Shown: positions 1 through 5,008 of the stretch, piece by piece
Numbering within the stretch: the first letter of the stretch is position 1
Layout of the letters: every line of letters starts with the position of its first letter
Assembly: GCA_030615235.1 (NCBI GenBank)
Contig: JAUWZR010000187.1
Span: forward strand, 1-5,008
Direction: 5' to 3'
DNA length: 5,008 nt
DNA from: Promethearchaeota archaeon
Lineage (GTDB): Archaea; Asgardarchaeota; Lokiarchaeia; Sigyniarchaeales; SOKP01
Notes under the pieces: model-generated
Told to the model about the DNA's origin: nothing
The model's database searches: none
Seen by the model: the letters and a program-made list of their open reading frames with translations, nothing else
Translations under genes and position numbers: made by a program

Positions 1-1281
1 TAAAGTGAAAGCAGAGTAAAATACTACCAGATGCCCCGTACTAATGTTAGATATGTATAAAATTAGAAAAATAACGAAAAGTATAACACATAGCATAAAA
101 TCAAAACCTCGCTTATAGTCTCTAACCAAATATATAAGGTAAATCCAAGCAAACGAGATAAGAAATATTAACGCTATTAGAGAGTGGGAGAGATATAGCC
201 CAATAAAAACTATAGAGATATACACATAAGTAAAAGGTAAATTAGATAAGATTTTTTTCCAGGAAGGTCTCTCTACTTTGATGAAATTTCTTAGTCTAGC
301 ATATAACAGAAAAAAAATAGTTAATCCTTGAATAAACACTATACTAGAAGGCCAATATTGAATTGTTAGATTAATGAAACCCAACCAAGTTATTAACAAG
401 ATGAAAATGCCAAATATCGCTAACGATTTATTTGAAAATACTCTCATTATGATGTTATACACGATTAGTGATGTTAAAGGGATAGTAAATAATATAAAGC
501 TATTAGGGAACAATAATAAGTCTATTCCTGAAAATAGATGAAACACAGCACCAATTATGTGAAAACCCATTGCTCCGAAATATTCATTAAGTGGTAAAGA
601 ATTAGCATTTACAATTATTCTAATAATTAAAATATGATACCAAGGATCAGTCCCACCAAAAATCTCTACGCTAAGAAGTAATGCTGTGATTAGCAAAACC
701 GCAAAAATTATCAACAAGATTCCATTTAAGGAGAGTTTATTTTTGATGTATTCAAAAACCTGGAAATCTTCATAGTTATCTAATGAATGGTTTTTCTTAG
801 ATTTTGAAGAAAATAATTTATCAATTTTGTTATTCTTATTTAAAATCAAGCTTATAATCAATAGTACGAAATAGAAACTAAGAAATACTGAAAAAAAAAA
901 ATACAGATTTAGGGCAAACCCTAATCCATTTCCAAAATATCCTATAATAATGTAAAAACTCAAATTGATAACTATTGTTAAACAAAACTTCTCTAATGCA
1001 TTAAATTTGATATTTTTATAGATTGTAAAGAAAATAGGATATGATGGTAAGAATAAAATAATAAAAATTGAAGAAATCGTCCAGAAAAAACTAAAAAATG
1101 AATTAAGTGATATAATACTGTCGAAATTAAAAATAATATCAATCCTTATTAACTTTAAAAGTAAAAATGCTACAGAAATAAGTGATACGACAAACATATA
1201 GCAACTAAAGTGTTTACGTACGTGAAGAAGTGATTTTATTAATCCTAACTTAAAATTGTACATAATCAAGAAGTTAATCAT
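1..1281 (-). CDS. Polytopic membrane protein, GT-C-like glycosyltransferase or glycan polymerase (3' end missing)
   Basis: Read on the minus strand, this frame is open from an ATG at 1281-1279 to the window edge: 427 codons without a stop, with the C-terminus lying outside. Three stops (TAA TGA TGA) sit in frame just upstream, so the start is this ATG or a second ATG at 1263-1261. The protein is very hydrophobic. I see about 11-12 likely membrane segments, near residues 26-46, 62-88, 101-117, 122-147, 184-206, 239-253, 255-276, 286-308, 311-327, 349-363, 365-385 and 394-412. A charged, Lys/Ser-rich loop lies at 148-183. After the fifth segment comes GGTDPWYH (209-216, Asp212), then a Y-x4-GFH stretch (234-241) and SGID (251-254). 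An acidic residue in the first large outer loop followed by a G-x-H motif is typical of GT-C-type enzymes that use lipid-linked sugars; the exact family is not recognised. A Wzy-type polymerase is an alternative. It is transcribed away from the epimerase gene. Confidence 0.75.
   Translation of the reverse strand, partial: MINFLIMYNFKLGLIKSLLHVRKHFSCYMFVVSLISVAFLLLKLIRIDIIFNFDSIISLNSFFSFFWTISSIFIILFLPSYPIFFTIYKNIKFNALEKFCLTIVINLSFYIIIGYFGNGLGFALNLYFFFSVFLSFYFVLLIISLILNKNNKIDKLFSSKSKKNHSLDNYEDFQVFEYIKNKLSLNGILLIIFAVLLITALLLSVEIFGGTDPWYHILIIRIIVNANSLPLNEYFGAMGFHIIGAVFHLFSGIDLLLFPNSFILFTIPLTSLIVYNIIMRVFSNKSLAIFGIFILLITWLGFINLTIQYWPSSIVFIQGLTIFFLLYARLRNFIKVERPSWKKILSNLPFTYVYISIVFIGLYLSHSLIALIFLISFAWIYLIYLVRDYKRGFDFMLCVILFVIFLILYISNISTGHLVVFYSAFTL
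891..901 (-). repeat. 11-base A/T homopolymer inside the membrane-protein gene
   Basis: Eleven consecutive A on the plus strand are eleven T in the coding strand of the membrane-protein gene. They encode the Tyr-Phe-Phe-Phe-Ser stretch at residues 127-131, within the fourth predicted membrane segment. The frame is intact across the run as sequenced. Runs of this length are prone to polymerase slippage, and a change of one base would stop the protein early. Confidence 0.85.
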
Positions 1282-1302
1282 TCATCATTAAACAAAAGGT
1301 TT

Positions 1303-1313
1303 GTTTTTTATTC
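1303..1313 (-). promoter_or_regulatory. Possible TATA-like element for the minus-strand membrane-protein gene
   Basis: On the minus strand this reads GAATAAAAAAC, centred about 27 bases before the ATG at 1281. No Shine-Dalgarno sequence lies before either candidate ATG (1281 or 1263), so a leaderless transcript beginning near 1281 would fit. The match to an archaeal TATA box is only fair, and other A/T runs are close by. Confidence 0.3.
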
Positions 1314-1354
1314 TACTTCAACAAAACTTTAAAAAAAGTCCAATAAGAAAAATT

Positions 1355-1363
1355 CTTATAAAG
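1355..1363 (+). promoter_or_regulatory. TATA-like promoter element for the sugar-nucleotide epimerase gene
   Basis: CTTATAAAG stands in the divergent intergenic region, centred about 23 bases before the ATG at 1382, with an A-rich stretch directly upstream that could serve as a BRE. The 18 bases between the box and the ATG hold no Shine-Dalgarno sequence. Transcription starting at or next to the ATG, giving a leaderless mRNA, is the simplest reading. It supports 1382 over the upstream TTG as the start. Confidence 0.5.
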
Positions 1364-1381
1364 ACTAGTTTTCATAATATT

Positions 1382-2347
1382 ATGATTAAAAATAAATGTA
1401 TACTGATAACTGGAGCAGCGGGCTTTATAGGTTCTTCTTTAACGGAAACGCTCTTGAAACACGACAATTTACTTATTTTATTAGATAATTATAACGATTA
1501 TTATCCCGGTAAAGAGAAACAGTTAAAGGATATATTGAGCAAGTACTCACAAAACAGTGATTATAAGTTAATTAAAGGAGATTTAGTTAACTATTCAACT
1601 CTAACTAATATTCACGACGAAGTCGATTATGTTTTTCATTTAGCTGCTCAAGCGGGTGTGAGATATTCTATCAACAATTCCTCAGCGGTAACTTATAACA
1701 ATATAGTAAGCACTGTAAATGTTTTTGAATACTCAATTAAATTTTCCTCAATACAAAAGGTAATTTATGCATCCTCTTCATCAGTTTACGGTAATCCCGT
1801 ATATACTCCAGTCGACGAGGAGCATCCAAAAAGTCCAATATCACCATACGCCGTTACTAAATTATGTGGGGAAATTTACGCAGATCTTTATTATAAGGAA
1901 TATAATCTTCCCATTACTTCATTAAGATTTTATACTGTATACGGACCTCGAGGGCGCCCTGATATGGCGATAAGAAAATTCTTTAATTTAATGCAACAGA
2001 ATAAGGAAATACTAATATATGGTGATGGGACTCAAAAAAGAGATTTTACTTATATTTCAGATATTATTGATGGTTTAATCCTCGCAGGAGAGAAAGACAG
2101 TGCAAAGGGAGAAGTATTCAATTTAGGTGGCTCTTCTCCAATCGAAGTTAACGAACTTGTCGATAAAATGTATGGTATAACAAGAGTTCAGAAAAAAATA
2201 AGATACATCGAAAAACAAAAAGGAGATGTTGAGCTTACCCATTCTAATATATCCAAAGCGAGGAAATTACTGGGATTTTCGCCAAAAGTAAATATCGATG
2301 TAGGACTAAAAAATCAATATAAATGGCAAACCTCATATGGATTGTAG
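1382..2347 (+). CDS. UDP-glucuronate 4-epimerase-type NAD-dependent sugar epimerase (extended SDR)
   Basis: A 321-residue cytoplasmic enzyme of the extended short-chain dehydrogenase/reductase family, of usual length. The Rossmann motif GAAGFIG is at residues 11-17, with an acidic Asp35 after the second strand for NAD(H). FHLAAQAGVRYS follows at 85-96, a Ser run and VYG at 131-137, and the catalytic Tyr156-x3-Lys160 in SPYAVTK. GPRGRPDMA at 188-196, the DNYNDYYPG loop at 35-43 and a late KGDV (280-283) are hallmarks of UDP-glucuronate 4-epimerases, which interconvert UDP-GlcA and UDP-GalA through a 4-keto intermediate. Related UDP-glucose 4-epimerase or dehydratase activity cannot be excluded. 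The frame opens earlier, at a TTG at 1301, but the extra 27 residues are unlike the family and the AAAGGT before that TTG abuts it with no spacing. Family proteins begin just before the first strand, as M-I-K-N-K does here. It is first of four plus-strand glycan genes. Confidence 0.88.
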   Translation: MIKNKCILITGAAGFIGSSLTETLLKHDNLLILLDNYNDYYPGKEKQLKDILSKYSQNSDYKLIKGDLVNYSTLTNIHDEVDYVFHLAAQAGVRYSINNSSAVTYNNIVSTVNVFEYSIKFSSIQKVIYASSSSVYGNPVYTPVDEEHPKSPISPYAVTKLCGEIYADLYYKEYNLPITSLRFYTVYGPRGRPDMAIRKFFNLMQQNKEILIYGDGTQKRDFTYISDIIDGLILAGEKDSAKGEVFNLGGSSPIEVNELVDKMYGITRVQKKIRYIEKQKGDVELTHSNISKARKLLGFSPKVNIDVGLKNQYKWQTSYGL

Positions 2348-2393
2348 TTTATTAGAAATCCACTGTTAATTATCCCAATTTTAATGGAAATAA

Positions 2394-2442
2394 GTTTATA
2401 TTTTATCTCATTATTAATGAACATAGCATATACTTAAAAAAA
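2394..2442 (+). promoter_or_regulatory. AT-rich stretch with two TATA-like boxes before the first GT2 gene
   Basis: The 131-base gap between the epimerase and the first glycosyltransferase gene holds two candidates. GTTTATATTTTA at 2394-2405 would give a leader of roughly 55 bases. CTTAAAAAAA at 2433-2442 would start transcription near 2463 and give a short leader that still contains the ribosome binding site. I see no strong T-tract or hairpin terminator after the epimerase, so read-through from the upstream gene is also possible. Nothing else is recognisable in this gap. Confidence 0.3.
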
Positions 2443-2466
2443 ACCCTAAATCGTATTAAAAAAAGT

Positions 2467-2472
2467 AAGGAG
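2467..2472 (+). promoter_or_regulatory. Ribosome binding site supporting a TTG start
   Basis: AAGGAG, complementary to the 16S rRNA 3' end, lies six bases before the TTG at 2479. It decides the start of the first glycosyltransferase, because the next in-frame ATG (codon 52) falls inside the conserved catalytic domain. Confidence 0.7.
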
Positions 2473-2478
2473 CCGTTT

Positions 2479-3450
2479 TTGAAAGCTTTAGATTCTAAAT
2501 GTCATTCGTCGTCCTTAATAGAGGGTCTCGAAGATTCTTGTCCAATCGAAGACTCATTTCTCGATTTGTATGAATTTATTAATCAGTTTAAATCTAAAGA
2601 TGATCAGATTCTATTATCAATCATTTTACCTATGTATAACGAGGAACATACAATTGGAAAGCTTTTAGGAAATTTACCAAGAGGAAACTCAATAGAGATA
2701 ATTGTTGTCGATGATCACTCAAAAGACAACAGTTTAAAGGAAATTGAAAAAATTGACGAAAACAAGGAAATTAAAGTGATTAAACATGACAAAAACCGCG
2801 GATACGGGGCTGCTGTTGTTACCGGAATAAACAACGCGCGGGGTAAAGTATTAGTAACAATGGACTCAGATGGGCAACATAGTCCCTACGATATCTTAGC
2901 AATGATTAAACCAATTTTAAACGACGAAGCTGACTACACAATTGGTTCACGATATTTAGGATCCTATTTCTATAAACTCCCTGTGTCAACTAGATTAGGT
3001 GAATTACTCATAGAAAAATTGATCCAAATATTCTTCGGTAAAAAAATAATGAATAATCAAAATGGTTTTAGGGCTTTTAATAGGAAGGTCATATCTATTT
3101 TTAAGGATTTCAAATACGAGGGCTATGCTTTTTGTACTGAACAGATTATCAGAGCTACAATAAAAGGCTATAGAATAAAAGAATGCCCTATTAAAGTATA
3201 CGATCGAAAATATGGAGCTTCAAATATCATTTTAACCCATTTAACAATGAACCTCTTCTCTTGCATCCTTCAATATATTCTAGTTAAATTGAATATAACA
3301 ATTTTCAAAAGATTAAAAACCGGACAGATTCAGATTTATAAAAAAGCTGTTAAAGGTCCGAAAATTTTTTCCTATGCTCGATATACCAGACACATAAATA
3401 CTGTTAACCCTGTGTTCTTTATTGAACGCAGTCCCAAACTTATATCATAA
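2479..3450 (+). CDS. Family 2 glycosyltransferase, polyprenyl/dolichyl-phosphate sugar transferase-like (copy A)
   Basis: A 323-residue GT-A-fold enzyme, probably acting at the inner membrane face on a polyprenyl (dolichyl) phosphate or lipid-linked glycan. An N-terminal extension of about 45 residues comes first. The core then begins with SIILPMYNEE (47-56), VVDDHSKDNS (76-85), and the metal/nucleotide-binding D129-S-D131 within DSDGQHSP. GSRYLGS follows at 156-162, NGFRAF at 195-200 and Glu221 in FCTEQ. These match the DPM1-like branch of GT2, whose members include archaeal Agl enzymes; donor and acceptor cannot be read from the sequence. A hydrophobic stretch at about 250-276 may touch the membrane, but the paired C-terminal membrane helices of GtrB/AglD-type proteins are absent. 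The start is TTG with a good Shine-Dalgarno site. A basic tail of about 40 residues (280-323) is absent from the neighbouring paralogue at 3732, with which the core shares about 62% identity by hand count. Confidence 0.88.
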   Translation: MKALDSKCHSSSLIEGLEDSCPIEDSFLDLYEFINQFKSKDDQILLSIILPMYNEEHTIGKLLGNLPRGNSIEIIVVDDHSKDNSLKEIEKIDENKEIKVIKHDKNRGYGAAVVTGINNARGKVLVTMDSDGQHSPYDILAMIKPILNDEADYTIGSRYLGSYFYKLPVSTRLGELLIEKLIQIFFGKKIMNNQNGFRAFNRKVISIFKDFKYEGYAFCTEQIIRATIKGYRIKECPIKVYDRKYGASNIILTHLTMNLFSCILQYILVKLNITIFKRLKTGQIQIYKKAVKGPKIFSYARYTRHINTVNPVFFIERSPKLIS

Positions 3451-3527
3451 TTTAAGCAAAAAAATCTTTATTATTCAAACCCTATCAATCAAGACTGAAT
3501 CTTTTAAACTCAATTTTGATTCATTAA

Positions 3528-3541
3528 TTTTTTAAAATTTT
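3528..3541 (+). terminator. Possible T-rich archaeal-type terminator after the first GT2 gene
   Basis: Six T, four A and four T follow one another about 80 bases after the stop codon at 3450. A weak 6-base inverted repeat (TGAATC at 3496-3501, GATTCA at 3518-3523) precedes it. Archaea can terminate on T-tracts alone, but in DNA this AT-rich such runs also arise by chance. Confidence 0.25.
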
Positions 3542-3700
3542 ACACTAAAGATAAGGTTATCAATGAGATTTTCCCTCTATTTGGCATGAATGCTATGGAA
3601 TAATACGAACATATAGAATTCCTAAGCGAAAATCATATAATTAAATTTAAATTGTATTATGCTCTTTTCTTATTAACTCATTTGTAGTTTTTTCTGTTAT

Positions 3701-3710
3701 CATTTAATCT
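3701..3710 (+). promoter_or_regulatory. Weak TATA-like element before the second GT2 gene
   Basis: CATTTAATCT is centred about 27 bases before the TTG at 3732. That position would fit a start of transcription near the TTG, yet a leader is needed for the ribosome binding site at 3721 to act, so a start further upstream (for example from the AT block near 3641-3653) is equally plausible. Confidence 0.2.
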
Positions 3711-3720
3711 AAATGCTCTT

Positions 3721-3725
3721 AAGGT
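3721..3725 (+). promoter_or_regulatory. Ribosome binding site for the TTG start of the second GT2 gene
   Basis: AAGGT lies six bases before the TTG at 3732, the same spacing as in the first GT2 gene. The match is weaker than AAGGAG, but the equal spacing, and the nearly equal N-terminal length in the two paralogues (51 and 52 residues up to the Pro of SIILP), support this start. Confidence 0.55.
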
Positions 3726-3731
3726 CTTATT

Positions 3732-4598
3732 TTGAAGCTGTTAAACCGTGAGAATTCAAATAAAACAACATTCAATAGTGTTAGAATTAGATCTTCTAAA
3801 AATGCTTCAGATTTTCAAGAAATGTATATGTATTTAAAGGAACACCAAAATATTAGAAAATCCGTTGTGTTATCTATTATCTTACCTTTGTATAACGAAG
3901 AAAAAACTATTCGGTCAATATTAGAGGATCTCCCTCGGAATAAAAGTATTGAGATCATCATTATAGACGATCATTCTTCTGATAATAGCTTAAATGAAAT
4001 CAGAAAAGTAGATGGATATGGGCAGTTTAAAATAATCCATCATCTCGCAAATAGTGGATACGGCAATGCTATTATTACGGGAATGCAATATGCAACTGGA
4101 GATGTCATCGTAAGTATGGATACTGATGGACAACACAGCCCTGCTGATATATTTGATCTTATAAAACCAATTTTTGACGGAGAAGCAGACAATACTATTG
4201 GTTCAAGGTATTTAGGCTCTTATCACTACCATTTACCCATAGCTACGAGACTAGGCGAAGTGTTAATCGAGAAATTTCTTCATTTCTTCTTTGGTATTAA
4301 AATTATGAATAACCAAAACGGGTTTCGCGCGTTTGATAAAAAACTCATCCCTCTCTTCAGCAAAGCAAAATTTAAAGGTTATGCTTTTTGTACTGAACAA
4401 ATTCTTCGAGCAAAATTATCAGAACATCGAATTCTTGAATGCCCTATTAATCTCTATAACCGTGAGTATGGATATTCCAAAATTATATTAAGGAAACTAA
4501 CGCTTAATATTTTCGCTTGTTTGCTTATTTATTTTCTCAAAAAATTTCATCTAAATTTATTGAAAAAAAGGAAGACCATAAAGGGATTTCTTTGGTAA
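3732..4598 (+). CDS. Family 2 glycosyltransferase, polyprenyl/dolichyl-phosphate sugar transferase-like (copy B)
   Basis: A 288-residue paralogue of the glycosyltransferase encoded at 2479, aligned without gaps across the core and about 62% identical there (138 of 223 positions by hand count). The motifs are SIILPLYNEE (48-57), IIDDHSSDNS (77-86), D130-T-D132 in DTDGQHSP, GSRYLGS (157-163), NGFRAF (196-201) and Glu222 in FCTEQ. All expected catalytic and nucleotide-binding positions are kept, so both copies look active. The 45 N-terminal residues differ almost completely from copy A except for the first M-K-x-L. A hydrophobic segment at about 251-271 is followed by a short, very basic end (KKRKTIK) and lacks the long tail of copy A. 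Divergence after duplication suggests a different donor or acceptor, perhaps consecutive transfers in one glycan, but this is inference. An ATG at codon 31 is an alternative start, without a ribosome binding site. Confidence 0.88.
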   Translation: MKLLNRENSNKTTFNSVRIRSSKNASDFQEMYMYLKEHQNIRKSVVLSIILPLYNEEKTIRSILEDLPRNKSIEIIIIDDHSSDNSLNEIRKVDGYGQFKIIHHLANSGYGNAIITGMQYATGDVIVSMDTDGQHSPADIFDLIKPIFDGEADNTIGSRYLGSYHYHLPIATRLGEVLIEKFLHFFFGIKIMNNQNGFRAFDKKLIPLFSKAKFKGYAFCTEQILRAKLSEHRILECPINLYNREYGYSKIILRKLTLNIFACLLIYFLKKFHLNLLKKRKTIKGFLW

Positions 4599-4640
4599 TG
4601 ATTACAAGAGAAATTATAATAGTTGAAAAGACATATTAAA

Positions 4641-4650
4641 ATTATATATC
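4641..4650 (+). promoter_or_regulatory. TATA-like promoter element for the UDP-GlcNAc 2-epimerase gene
   Basis: ATTATATATC is centred about 25 bases before the ATG at 4671, with an A-rich stretch upstream. The 20 bases between hold no G at all and so no Shine-Dalgarno sequence. This is the clearest leaderless archaeal-type arrangement in the window and suggests that this gene has its own promoter in the 72-base gap after the second GT2 gene. Confidence 0.55.
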
Positions 4651-4670
4651 ATAAACCTTTTTAAAAAAAT

Positions 4671-5008
4671 ATGAAGAAAATAATAACTTGTATTGGAATT
4701 AGACCAGATATTATTCGTCTCTCCCAAATTATAAAGAAGTTAGATAAACATTTTAATAACATCATCGTTGACAGTGGTCAGCATTACGATTATAACTTGA
4801 ATAAGATTTTTTACGAGCAGTTAGATGTCCGCCCTTCCGATTTCAACCTTGACGTAAAAAGTGGGACCCATGCTTCACAAGTAGCTAAGTTAATGATCGA
4901 ATTTGAAAAAGTCTTGATTAAAGAAGCTCCCGTCTTTGTTGTGGTTTTAGGCGATAATAACAGTAGCTTAGGATTTGCATTAGCAACATCAAAATTAAAT
5001 ATTCCTCT
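4671..5008 (+). CDS. wecB: UDP-N-acetylglucosamine 2-epimerase, non-hydrolysing type (N-terminal part)
   Basis: The first 112 residues of a WecB/MnaA-type enzyme, which normally has about 360-400; the rest lies beyond the right edge. It would convert UDP-GlcNAc to UDP-ManNAc in the cytoplasm, the precursor of ManNAc or, with a dehydrogenase, ManNAcA in surface glycans. The visible part is the first Rossmann-like half of the GT-B fold. GIRPD at 9-13 replaces the usual GTRPE; Arg16 stands where E. coli WecB has Lys15; SGQHY is at 35-39; and GDNNSS with Asp95 at 94-99 corresponds to the GDTTT loop. These look like features of a divergent subfamily rather than damage, as the rest of the frame is clean. 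The catalytic Glu and His residues of the second half cannot be checked. The ATG sits at the expected place, directly before the first strand, with a TATA-like box 25 bases upstream and no ribosome binding site. Confidence 0.85.
   Translation, partial: MKKIITCIGIRPDIIRLSQIIKKLDKHFNNIIVDSGQHYDYNLNKIFYEQLDVRPSDFNLDVKSGTHASQVAKLMIEFEKVLIKEAPVFVVVLGDNNSSLGFALATSKLNIP

Larger units (their letters stand above)
3451..3731 (+). other. Non-coding gap between the two GT2 genes
   Basis: These 281 bases are very AT-rich and hold no open frame of credible length on either strand. They are about twice as long as the gap before the first GT2 gene. Visible content is a T-tract at 3528-3533 that may end transcription, an AT palindrome TTAAATTTAAATT-like block around 3641-3653, and a possible promoter and ribosome binding site just before the next gene. 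I see no tRNA-like fold, no insertion-sequence ends and no recognisable remnant of another gene. Confidence 0.6.

Noticed and set aside
1301..1381. N-terminal extension of the epimerase from the TTG at 1301 (27 more residues).
   Set aside because: The purine run before this TTG touches it with no spacing, the added residues do not resemble the family, and a TATA-like box for the ATG at 1382 lies inside this stretch.
3496..3523. Inverted repeat TGAATC / GATTCA as a hairpin terminator or operator.
   Set aside because: Only six base pairs, AT-rich, with a 16-base loop; too weak to stand alone, so it is mentioned only with the T-tract that follows.
3563..3602. Short ATG-initiated frames in the gap between the GT2 genes.
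   Set aside because: They stop within about ten codons, lack a ribosome binding site and resemble nothing known.
3641..3653. AT palindrome around TTAAATTTAAATT as an operator or promoter.
   Set aside because: Self-complementary AT blocks are expected in DNA of this composition, and it lies about 80 bases from the next start codon.
4598..4639. 13-codon ORF whose ATG overlaps the stop codon of the second GT2 gene (TAATG).
   Set aside because: Too short, no good ribosome binding site, no recognisable sequence; a TAATG overlap arises easily by chance.

Overview
The window is AT-rich (roughly 30% GC by eye) and encodes a block of surface-glycan genes: sugar-nucleotide enzymes, two closely related family 2 glycosyltransferases and a large polytopic membrane protein. 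The start signals look archaeal. Two ATG starts (1382 and 4671) have no Shine-Dalgarno sequence but carry an AT-rich, TATA-like box centred about 23-25 bases upstream, as expected for leaderless archaeal transcripts. The two glycosyltransferase genes instead begin at TTG behind a purine-rich ribosome binding site. AGA, AGG and ATA codons are common. I infer an AT-rich archaeon, possibly uncultivated, but cannot name a lineage, and a low-GC bacterium is not fully excluded.

Layout. Bases 1-1281 hold the first 427 codons of a minus-strand gene that runs off the left edge. It encodes a membrane protein with about 11-12 hydrophobic segments and a GT-C-like loop motif (GGTDPWYH), probably a lipid-linked-sugar glycosyltransferase or a glycan polymerase. 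A 100-base divergent intergenic region follows. The plus strand then carries a UDP-glucuronate 4-epimerase-type SDR enzyme (1382-2347), a GT2 glycosyltransferase (2479-3450), a 281-base non-coding gap, a second GT2 glycosyltransferase about 62% identical to the first over the catalytic core (3732-4598), and the first 112 codons of a UDP-N-acetylglucosamine 2-epimerase (4671-5008, cut by the right edge).

How the genes fit together (inference). The SDR enzyme would make UDP-galacturonate from UDP-glucuronate. The 2-epimerase would make UDP-ManNAc from UDP-GlcNAc. The GT2 enzymes would move nucleotide-activated sugars onto a polyprenyl/dolichyl phosphate or a growing lipid-linked glycan at the cytoplasmic face, and the membrane protein would use lipid-linked sugars outside. 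The result would be an N-glycan or surface polysaccharide containing uronic acid and ManNAc-type sugars. No RNA gene, CRISPR array, insertion sequence or attachment site was found. The points most worth a second look are the duplicated GT2 pair with unequal C-terminal tails, an 11-base homopolymer inside the membrane-protein gene, and the mixture of leaderless ATG and Shine-Dalgarno TTG starts in one gene block.
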